The notes under the pieces: model-generated
Database searches by the model: none
Told to the model about the DNA's origin: nothing
Seen by the model: only the letters and a program-made list of their open reading frames with translations
Program-made: the position numbers and the translations under genes
Assembly (NCBI GenBank): GCA_025360665.1
Contig: JANYBU010000051.1
Location: 1-5,578 of the forward strand
Source: Nitrospira sp.
GTDB taxonomy: Bacteria > Nitrospirota > Nitrospiria > Nitrospirales > Nitrospiraceae
Direction of reading: 5' to 3'
DNA length: 5,578 nucleotides
Part shown: positions 1 through 4,404 of the stretch, piece by piece
Position numbering within the stretch: position 1 is the stretch's first letter
Layout of the letters: each line of letters begins with the position of its first letter

Positions 1-162
1 ACACTGCGTGTCGTGATGCCACTCTATTACGTCACCGCCTGTTTGACCTGCCACGGTGAGCCCAAAGGCGACCTCGATATCTCCGGCTATCCCAAGGAAG
101 GACATCGCGAAGGGGATCTCGCAGGGGCGATCACGGTAACCGCCCCACTGACTCGACCGTAA
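1..162 (+). CDS. C-terminal end of a Tll0287-like (DUF3365) haem-domain protein, partial
   Basis: Frame 1 is open from the left edge to a TAA at 160-162, giving 53 residues. They contain a c-type haem attachment site, CLTCHGEP (Cys14, Cys17, His18 of the fragment), then GYPKEGHREGDLAGAITV. This spacing of CxxCH, a tyrosine-proline pair, a GD and a GA-hydrophobic strand is the closing signature of the DUF3365/Tll0287-like domain. In that family the domain binds covalent haem in the periplasm and may sense or transfer electrons; some members also carry sensor-kinase modules. The start, signal peptide and any N-terminal domain lie outside the window. Because the haem domain runs to the C-terminus, this copy has no downstream kinase domain, so it is probably a stand-alone haem protein or one with its extra domains in front. 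The family call is fairly secure; the physiological role is not known. Confidence 0.8.
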   Translation, partial: TLRVVMPLYYVTACLTCHGEPKGDLDISGYPKEGHREGDLAGAITVTAPLTRP

Positions 163-279
163 CACTACGGATTCCAAGCGAACGATTCCGACTCGCTAAC
201 GCTTCACTTGCCACACTCCGTCCATATCAATTCCCCTGCGCAATTCCTCGTAAATACTTCCATTTCATCGCTCTGTCTG

Positions 280-308
280 TTGCTTTTCTGAATCAGAAAC
301 GATATTCC
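280..308 (+). promoter_or_regulatory. Candidate promoter with a palindrome in the spacer, upstream of the ORF6N gene
   Basis: A TTGCTT box (280-285) and a TATTCC box (303-308) are separated by 17 nt, about 45 nt before the ATG at 353. The spacer overlaps a perfect inverted repeat: TTTCTGA (285-291), one central A, TCAGAAA (293-299). A palindrome between the -35 and -10 boxes is where a repressor operator is often found. The -10 match is mediocre, so this is a suggestion from sequence only. Confidence 0.3.
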
Positions 309-352
309 TCTGTCGCGCGAAGACGTATCTTCCTACGCGTGAGAGAACACAC

Positions 353-859
353 ATGGCCCTGCCAATACTGAGAGAACACGTTGAGCGGAACATTCTGCTT
401 ATCCGTGGACATCGAGTGATGCTGGATGCAGATCTGGCAAGTCTGTATGGCGTTCCCACAAAGAGGCTCAACGAACAAGTCAGGCGCAACAAGAGGAGAT
501 TCCCGGCCAACTTTATGTTTCAGCTAACTGCAGAAGAAGTGGATCGTTTGAGGTCGCAATTTGCGACCTCAAAAACTGGACCAGGGGGAAGGCGCTATCG
601 CCCTTACGTCTTCACCGAACAAGGAGTAGCGATGCTCTCGAGCGTGCTCCATAGCGAACGCGCAATCCAAGTGAATATTGCCATCATGAGAGCGTTCGTT
701 CAGCTTCGAGAGATAATCGGCTCGAACAAGGGGCTTGCCCGACGCCTCAATGAATTGGAAAAGAAATACGACAGCCAGTTTCGGGTCGTCTTCGAGGCAA
801 TTCGTGAACTCATGGCGGAGCCAGAGCCCAAGGTCAAACGAATCGGGTTCAAAACCTAA
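353..859 (+). CDS. ORF6N-domain protein (phage antirepressor-type DNA-binding family)
   Basis: The 168-residue product is a typical full-length short ORF6N protein. Residues about 10-100 form the ORF6N domain: NILLIRGHRVMLDADLASLY, then GVPTKRLNEQVRRNKRRFP, FMFQLT, RSQFATSK and YVFTEQGVAMLSSVL. Residues about 101-120 (SERAIQVNIAIMRAFVQLRE) continue the usual helical segment. Residues 125-157 are charged and probably coiled coil, ending in the common KRIGF tail. ORF6N domains were first described in phage and poxvirus proteins and are thought to bind DNA; chromosomal copies are common and mostly uncharacterised. The ATG at 353 is the only ATG, GTG or TTG codon in frame back to at least 281, but its Shine-Dalgarno is weak (GAGAG about 7 nt upstream). 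No phage genes are nearby, so it is a solitary accessory gene, possibly of phage or plasmid origin. Codons 66-74 form a striking DNA palindrome, described separately. Confidence 0.88.
   Translation: MALPILREHVERNILLIRGHRVMLDADLASLYGVPTKRLNEQVRRNKRRFPANFMFQLTAEEVDRLRSQFATSKTGPGGRRYRPYVFTEQGVAMLSSVLHSERAIQVNIAIMRAFVQLREIIGSNKGLARRLNELEKKYDSQFRVVFEAIRELMAEPEPKVKRIGFKT
547..573. repeat. 27-nt near-perfect palindrome inside the ORF6N coding region
   Basis: The arms TTTGAGGTCGCAA (547-559) and TTGCGACCTCAAA (561-573) are exact reverse complements around a single T at 560. The palindrome encodes LRSQFATSK (residues 66-74), a segment I recall as well conserved in ORF6N proteins. An exact 13-nt match between arms is unlikely by chance. 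Possible readings are a binding site for the encoded protein or another dimer, an mRNA hairpin limiting translation, or codon choice by coincidence. The palindrome is certain; the function is unknown. Confidence 0.85.
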
Positions 860-950
860 CTGCGGAGACGCACTCGATCCCTCCCCCACCAACCTCCCAA
901 GTTTGGCTGACCTCCAAGACTCAGAAGAAGTCCGTATCGTTCCCCACCGA

Positions 951-1149
951 TCGTAACCCGCGCCAAAGCTTTCAGAATCTTACTCAAGATATCAGCGATA
1001 TCGGTGCTAGGTCAAAGCGATGGCCTCGCAACTCGCTAGAATCAAGAGAGGCTGGGGAAGTGGCTAGCTGCCCTTCTTGCTCGCAGAACGCGCACGATAA
1101 AATAGTGCTCGTCCGATGCGCGCAGTCAAGGGCAACCTAGGCCACTCCC
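951..1149. repeat. Dispersed repeat, copy 1 (degenerate)
   Basis: This stretch aligns in the same orientation with 2519-2709. The opening block (952-998, containing GCCAAAGCTTTC and ATCAGCGAT) matches 2521-2567 closely. A second block (about 1050-1087, with TTGCTCGCAG) matches about 2570-2603. The final block (AACGCGCA to GATGCGCGCA, then TAGGCCAC) matches about 2648-2708. Compared with copy 2 it has about 50 extra nt near 1000-1049, next to a repeated AGCGAT. It lacks about 43 nt that lie between two TGCTCGC motifs in copy 2, consistent with deletion between short direct repeats. No plausible protein is encoded. It lies about 90 nt past the ORF6N stop. Confidence 0.7.
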
Positions 1150-1412
1150 CCAGGGAGAGACGAGAAGAATTAGGAGATGCGCGTTCGACGCCCGCGAAGC
1201 AGACGATCAGAAATGTAGCATGTCGTCGTGTTCTGGTTCCGGCACAACTGTTTCGCCTCCACCCCACACCATCAAGAAATCAACCCCACTTCCAGCCGCC
1301 ACGCCCCAGACTTCACCAACTCATAAATTTCCCGCGCCAACCCGTTTGCCCTGTTTTGCCCTGTAGGGTGTCTCCCCTTTCCTACATACAGTCCTCAAGC
1401 ACCTCGCACGGT
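1150..1412. other. Gene-free interval between repeat copy 1 and the bactofilin promoter region
   Basis: No credible coding region is seen on either strand; the open frames here have odd composition and no recognisable protein character. A small stem with arms CTCCC and GGGAG (1145-1157) sits at its left end but has no T-tract, so I do not call it a terminator. A perfect tandem 10-mer lies at 1345-1364. Together with repeat copy 1 this makes about 600 nt without a gene between 860 and 1465. Confidence 0.6.
1345..1364. repeat. Perfect tandem duplication of a 10-mer
   Basis: TTTGCCCTGT occurs twice without a gap (1345-1354 and 1355-1364). The second unit runs into a small CCCT/AGGG inverted repeat (1360-1368). 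It lies about 100 nt before the bactofilin gene. It may be replication slippage or a paired protein-binding site; nothing else distinguishes these. Confidence 0.6.
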
Positions 1413-1441
1413 GTGACAACCTAGATGACGGATACTACTTA
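1413..1441 (+). promoter_or_regulatory. Candidate sigma-70-like promoter for the bactofilin gene
   Basis: GTGACA (1413-1418) and TACTTA (1436-1441) are separated by exactly 17 nt and followed by an AT-rich stretch. Transcription would begin near 1448. That leaves a leader of about 18 nt if translation starts at 1466, or about 105 nt if it starts at 1553. The box matches are moderate. Confidence 0.3.
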
Positions 1442-1465
1442 ATATTTACCGAATCATCGGGAGGC

Positions 1466-2056
1466 ATGAGTGTTGCTGGTTCAACCACGATCGCTCGCAG
1501 TCCATTCAAGGACAATCGTTCCGGAGAAACATGGAAAGCAGGTAACATCGTCATGTGGGGCACAAAGAAGCAACCAGTCAACCAGGCTGGCGTCGACAAC
1601 TGTACCGTCCTGGGCAAGAACGTCACGTTCAAAGGACTCATCTATTTCGAAGGCACCCTCCAACTCGACAGTTACGTTGAAGGCGAAATTCACGCCAAGG
1701 GGGTACTGATCGTCAGAGAACATGCGGTGATCCGAGGGACCATCTCGGTCGGCACGTTAATCAGCAGCGGGAAAATTCTGGGCACGGTTGCCGCTTCCGA
1801 CAAGGTGCAGCTCCTCAAATCCGCCATTCAGATCGGAGACGTGCATGCACCGACGTTCTCGATCGAAGAAGGCGCCTATTTCAAAGGATTCGCAGATATG
1901 GGCCTCGTTCCTTCAGCCGATGAATCCTCGCAACACATCAATACTCTGACCGGCCAGGCCATTCGGCATGACACACAAGGCCTCCGCCTTCCAGAACGCG
2001 AATCAGTCTACGAGCAGTTGTCACACAACCTTGCGCCAGACGAACTGGTTCATTGA
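1466..2056 (+). CDS. Bactofilin (polymer-forming cytoskeletal protein)
   Basis: The longest reading is 196 residues. Residues about 44-143 are a bactofilin (DUF583/CcmA-type) domain, a right-handed beta-helix recognisable from short repeats with glycine turns: CTVLGKNVTFKGLIYFEGTL, VEGEIHAKGVLIVREHAVI, GTISVGTLISSGKILGTV, IQIGDVHAPTFSIEEGAYFKG. Bactofilins polymerise without nucleotides on the inner face of the cytoplasmic membrane and organise cell shape, stalks or wall enzymes. The tail (144-196) is polar and probably disordered. The start is uncertain. ATG 1466 has a good GGAGG (1460-1464), but it is only 1 nt from the ATG. ATG 1553 (residue 30, MWGTKKQ) matches where many bactofilins begin but has only a weak AGGT upstream. 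The first 29 residues look like untranslated leader, so a 167-residue product is quite possible. It is followed 81 nt later by the small-protein gene on the same strand, which may be co-transcribed. Confidence 0.9.
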   Translation: MSVAGSTTIARSPFKDNRSGETWKAGNIVMWGTKKQPVNQAGVDNCTVLGKNVTFKGLIYFEGTLQLDSYVEGEIHAKGVLIVREHAVIRGTISVGTLISSGKILGTVAASDKVQLLKSAIQIGDVHAPTFSIEEGAYFKGFADMGLVPSADESSQHINTLTGQAIRHDTQGLRLPERESVYEQLSHNLAPDELVH

Positions 2057-2137
2057 CCTATACCTCATTGACTTGCTCCTCCCGGCATGACGCAAAGCCA
2101 TCAACATGCTATCGTGTGCGATGTGCAGAGGTGACCG

Positions 2138-2407
2138 ATGAAGAGAGCGTCCATTATCGTGGGACTGCTGCTGTTCGGACTCAGTCAGACCGCTGAATGC
2201 GCCTCGAATTCTACCGACAATCAAAACACCGAAGGAAGCAAAGGAACGACGGTGGAAGACCTCGGGCGAGGCCTGAAGAGCGCCGCGCAGAACATAGAAA
2301 AAGAAATCCCCAAGATCGGCTCCGCGATCGGGAATGCCATGAAGAAGATCACAGAGAAAGAACCGGAAAAGCAGTCATCTCAAGAACCATCGAAGCAGAA
2401 GAAATAG
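2138..2407 (+). CDS. Small exported or membrane-associated protein of unknown function
   Basis: The 89-residue product starts with a standard Sec signal: MKR, a hydrophobic run IIVGLLLFGL, then a polar SQTAECASNS cleavage region around residues 21-23. The cysteine at about 21 is preceded by TAE and does not fit a lipobox, so a lipoprotein is unlikely. The mature part is polar and lysine/glutamate-rich. It includes one predicted amphipathic helix (about residues 39-75, VEDLGRGLKSAAQNIEKEIP then GSAIGNAMKKI) and a charged tail ending KQKK. A GAGGTGA ribosome site (2128-2134) lies 3 nt before the ATG, matching the 16S anti-Shine-Dalgarno over seven bases and fixing the start. I do not recognise a named family. 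Its position after the bactofilin gene suggests an envelope role, but that is only inference from proximity. Confidence 0.75.
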   Translation: MKRASIIVGLLLFGLSQTAECASNSTDNQNTEGSKGTTVEDLGRGLKSAAQNIEKEIPKIGSAIGNAMKKITEKEPEKQSSQEPSKQKK

Positions 2408-2518
2408 CCTCTCACCCCTCTGAGCCCACAGGCCGACGAACCACCGAACTATCGCGTCTTCTCCCCACCCGCGCCACGAGCAACGCAAATCTGCTCCCGG
2501 CACCATTCCTTCGCTTCA

Positions 2519-2709
2519 ATCATAACCCACGCCAAAGCTTTCGGAGTCTGACTGAAGACATCAGCGATGGCGGGGAGCGGCCAGGTGCCCTCCTTGCTCG
2601 CAGACCAGAGGAAGGGATGGAGTCTGATGATCTTCTGTGCTCGCGCAACGCGCAGCCTCAGAAGGCCCTCGTTGGACGCGCGCACGCTGGAAAACCGCCA
2701 GGCCACCCT
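2519..2709. repeat. Dispersed repeat, copy 2 (better preserved)
   Basis: This is the second member of the family at 951-1149, in the same orientation. Shared blocks include GCCAAAGCTTTC, ATCAGCGAT, CTTGCTCGCAG, AACGCGCA and GCGCGCA. The sequence is rich in short inverted GC repeats such as CGCGCAACGCG (2643-2653). It fills most of the 309 nt between two converging genes and ends about 8 nt from the TPM stop codon, so it may form the shared 3' region of both transcripts. An open frame crosses it on the minus strand, but copy 1 is broken by indels that are not protein-like. I recall similar sequences scattered through Nitrospira genomes; that needs a search. The remaining part of the gap (2408-2518) holds nothing I recognise. 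Confidence 0.7.
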
Positions 2710-2716
2710 ACCGCCC

Positions 2717-3637
2717 CTACCGCCATCCCTCACCGCTTGTTCCTCCCCCAAACCCACCCCAGTTCCCCCCGAATCCCCCCTGCCCTGTCCCCCAATACTC
2801 GCCCTTTTGGATTCGTCTGTAGGGATGCCGAAGGTCGGGACGGCTGATCCACCAGAAGAACGAGATGGCCCCGATGCTGGTGAAGAGGGTGATCCAGAAG
2901 CCCACGCCTTTGAAATGTGTCTTCGAGATGGTGCCGACACGCACGTCTTGCGCGGGAGAGGCCAGCGCCACCACGGTGCGATAGAGGCCTTCGCCGAAAT
3001 GTCCCAACTCAATCGACGGCTGCAAACTCTCGTGCGCAACTTGACTCATTAACGTGGGAGTAATTACCGGCAACATCTGCCGGCCCAGCGTGATGGCGGC
3101 TTGCCGTTCCTGCACCGCGACCAGCACCAACACGCCATGTTCTTGTTGCGTCGATCCGATGCCCCACTTTTCATAGAGCACCGTCGCGTATTCGTTGACC
3201 GACCCGAACGGCTTGATGGTCGGGATGGTCACCACGACCATTTCTACGCCGGTCTTCCGTTCAAGGTCCTGGCAGACGGACCGGATGCGCTCTTTCCAAT
3301 CCCCATCGATCGCCTCGGCATGATCGCTCACATACCCTCGCGGGTCCGGCAACTTGATCTTGGGCCGATCGTAGGACACCGCCTGAGCCAGGCCCTCGAA
3401 GACGACAAAACAGAGCACCATCGCTAGCCCGCATAATTCACGACGGTTCGTCGCGAAATCGCTGAGCCGCGTCGCGAGACCGGCGCGCGGAGCCGTGAGA
3501 ACCCGATGCGTACTCGTGCAGTACGGTGAGGGCCCGAGGGGCGAGCTCGCCGGCCGAAGGCTCGTCGTAGCAGCGGATCGGCGATTGCAGCAGAAACGCT
3601 CATGAATAATGCGGGCCAGGCTGACGATCTTCGTCAT
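2717..3637 (-). CDS. TPM-domain membrane protein with an in-frame insertion in its signal peptide
   Basis: The 306-residue reading contains a TPM domain (named for TLP18.3, Psb32 and MOLO-1) at about 97-228: LPDPRGYVSDHAEAID, MVVVTIPT, YATVLYEKWGIG, EHGVLVLVAVQERQAAITLG. A transmembrane helix follows (about 247-265), then a basic stretch and a Gly-rich end (284-303) typical of bacterial TPM proteins. The domain should lie outside the cytoplasm, and members are linked to envelope maintenance and often adjoin LemA genes. The start ATG overlaps the upstream stop as ATGA, implying translational coupling. Residues 8-71 come from a 188-bp MITE-like element plus a 4-nt duplication. Removing them joins MTKIVSLA to MVLCFVVFEGLAQA, a normal signal peptide with an AQA cleavage site in a 242-residue protein. 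As it stands, export would need the hydrophobic run at 71-85 to work as an internal signal, or initiation at Met73, which has no clear ribosome site. Function may be impaired. No LemA gene follows in the window. Confidence 0.85.
   Translation of the reverse strand: MTKIVSLARIIHERFCCNRRSAATTSLRPASSPLGPSPYCTSTHRVLTAPRAGLATRLSDFATNRRELCGLAMVLCFVVFEGLAQAVSYDRPKIKLPDPRGYVSDHAEAIDGDWKERIRSVCQDLERKTGVEMVVVTIPTIKPFGSVNEYATVLYEKWGIGSTQQEHGVLVLVAVQERQAAITLGRQMLPVITPTLMSQVAHESLQPSIELGHFGEGLYRTVVALASPAQDVRVGTISKTHFKGVGFWITLFTSIGAISFFWWISRPDLRHPYRRIQKGEYWGTGQGGFGGNWGGFGGGTSGEGWR
2745..2793 (-). other. Potential G-quadruplex tract in the Gly-rich tail of the TPM gene
   Basis: On the minus (coding) strand this stretch has at least six runs of three to six guanines separated by 1-5 nt. 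They are seen on the plus strand as C-runs at 2745-2749, 2753-2755, 2757-2760, 2765-2770, 2775-2780, 2783-2785 and 2789-2793. The glycine codons of the tail explain some of this, but the choice of GGG codons is not forced. The motif fits the standard four-run quadruplex pattern in the mRNA and in the coding strand. Confidence 0.5.
3424..3619. mobile_element. MITE-like element (188 bp, 3428-3615) with a likely 4-bp target duplication
   Basis: The ends are inverted repeats. The left end begins CCCGCATAATTCA (3428-3440); the right end, read on the minus strand, begins CCCGCATTATTCA (3615-3603), 12 of 13 identical. Similarity continues inward to roughly 31 of 43 positions, including AATCGC and CCGC blocks. 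The flanks CTAG (3424-3427) and CCAG (3616-3619) look like a target duplication with one substitution. The interior has a GGCGAGCTCGCC palindrome (3540-3551) and a CGTACT/AGTACG stem (3509-3525). It is too short for a transposase, so it would need one supplied in trans. The termini remind me of IS1380-type ends, but I hold that loosely. It lies in the 5' part of the TPM gene; element plus duplication is 192 nt, so the reading frame survives. Confidence 0.75.
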
Positions 3638-4398
3638 GGCTGCCCTGACTGCGGCAGTTGCTCGACTGCGCGCGTGAGCACCGTCGCGGCTTGCAGATAT
3701 CGGTCAAAGAGACGAGGCACTTCGTGAGGGCCGGGAGAAATCTGCCCGCGCTTGAGCAACAAGCCGTCGAGCAAACCCTGCAGATCCAGTTTCAACTGCT
3801 CGGCGACGTCCTTGATGACGGCATCGGAGTGAGAGAGGACGGGACGCCCGAGGAGACGTTGTACCCCGCGCAGGAGCGGAAGGGTCGAGGTGATCGAGAG
3901 CGGCAGCAAAATTATCGTAGCGTCGTCGCTTCCGCTCCCTTCGACATAGCGCTGACGCAGGCGCAATAGATTACTCATGAGGCCCTGGGCCACGGCCTCT
4001 CTCAGCCGATCGGTCTTTACGTGAAATCCGATGAAGGGATCGCGCCCGCCTAGGACGCGATGGTGTTCCTGGATTTCTAGAAACTCAAGCGGAAATACCT
4101 CTGCCGACGTGCGCAACTCCTCTTCCGTGAGAAAGAGGGGGACGACAATCTGTTCCTTGCTCCATTGGCGGTGCACTGCGCTGTACTGTTTGAGGACGGC
4201 GCTGTCGTACGACGACACCAGGAGGAGGATATTCAGGTTGGACCGCCCCAGGAGAAATTCCCCCCGGACGGCACTGCCGTAGAGCAGCATGCCTTCCAGC
4301 TGCTCCACGAACCGGCCTTTGACGTCCTTCACGTAGGTCCGCAGCCGCTTCTGTATTTCGTCCGGCAAGCCCTCGATCACACGTTCAGTCGTGCCCAT
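3634..4398 (-). CDS. Nucleotidyltransferase-fold protein lacking the catalytic acidic residues
   Basis: The 254-residue product has an N-terminal segment resembling the polymerase-beta (MNT-like) nucleotidyltransferase fold: LEGMLLYGSAVRGEFLLG (35-51), followed by a strand SNLNILLLVSS (53-63). Active family members have hG[GS], then about 9-13 residues, then D-hydrophobic-[DE]. Here the GS is present (41-42) but the acidic pair is replaced by Asn54 and Asn56. The later strand that usually supplies the third acidic residue reads QIVVPLFLT (83-91) with no Asp or Glu. The protein is therefore probably inactive as a transferase and may act as a binding or scaffold subunit. The C-terminal half (about 130-250) is helical, with a leucine-rich stretch. 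A GAGGA ribosome site overlaps the stop of the upstream monooxygenase gene, 6 nt away, supporting the ATG. Its own stop overlaps the TPM start. The fold assignment is moderately sure; the biological role is unknown. Confidence 0.75.
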   Translation of the reverse strand: MGTTERVIEGLPDEIQKRLRTYVKDVKGRFVEQLEGMLLYGSAVRGEFLLGRSNLNILLLVSSYDSAVLKQYSAVHRQWSKEQIVVPLFLTEEELRTSAEVFPLEFLEIQEHHRVLGGRDPFIGFHVKTDRLREAVAQGLMSNLLRLRQRYVEGSGSDDATIILLPLSITSTLPLLRGVQRLLGRPVLSHSDAVIKDVAEQLKLDLQGLLDGLLLKRGQISPGPHEVPRLFDRYLQAATVLTRAVEQLPQSGQP

Positions 4399-4404
4399 GG
4401 TTCC

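Noticed and set aside
353..859. ORF6N gene as evidence of a prophage or defence island
   Set aside because: No phage structural, integrase or defence genes are visible next to it; the surrounding genes are ordinary chromosomal types.
569..892. 107-codon minus-strand open frame opposite the ORF6N gene
   Set aside because: It is antisense to a clearly conserved gene and has no recognisable features.
1145..1157. CTCCC/GGGAG stem as a terminator
   Set aside because: The stem is only 5 bp, has no T-tract, and is nearly 300 nt from the ORF6N stop.
1064..1424. Open frames on both strands in the gap before the bactofilin gene
   Set aside because: They are short, overlap one another and the degenerate repeat, and have no protein-like composition or ribosome site.
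860..1465. CRISPR array or RNA gene in the long gap
   Set aside because: There are no regularly spaced repeats and no tRNA or rRNA signature; only the degenerate dispersed repeat and one tandem 10-mer are present.
2197..2847. 216-codon open frame on the plus strand overlapping the small exported protein
   Set aside because: It is Arg/Pro-rich, lacks a ribosome site, and competes with the better-supported 89-residue gene and with the TPM gene.
2449..3039. 196-codon open frame on the minus strand crossing repeat copy 2 and the 3' part of the TPM gene
   Set aside because: It overlaps the TPM gene in another frame, its composition is Arg/Ser/Trp-rich, and copy 1 of the repeat does not preserve the frame.
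2567..3052. 161-codon plus-strand open frame antisense to the TPM gene
   Set aside because: It is a shadow of the Gly-rich and TPM coding sequence, with a proline-rich low-complexity product.
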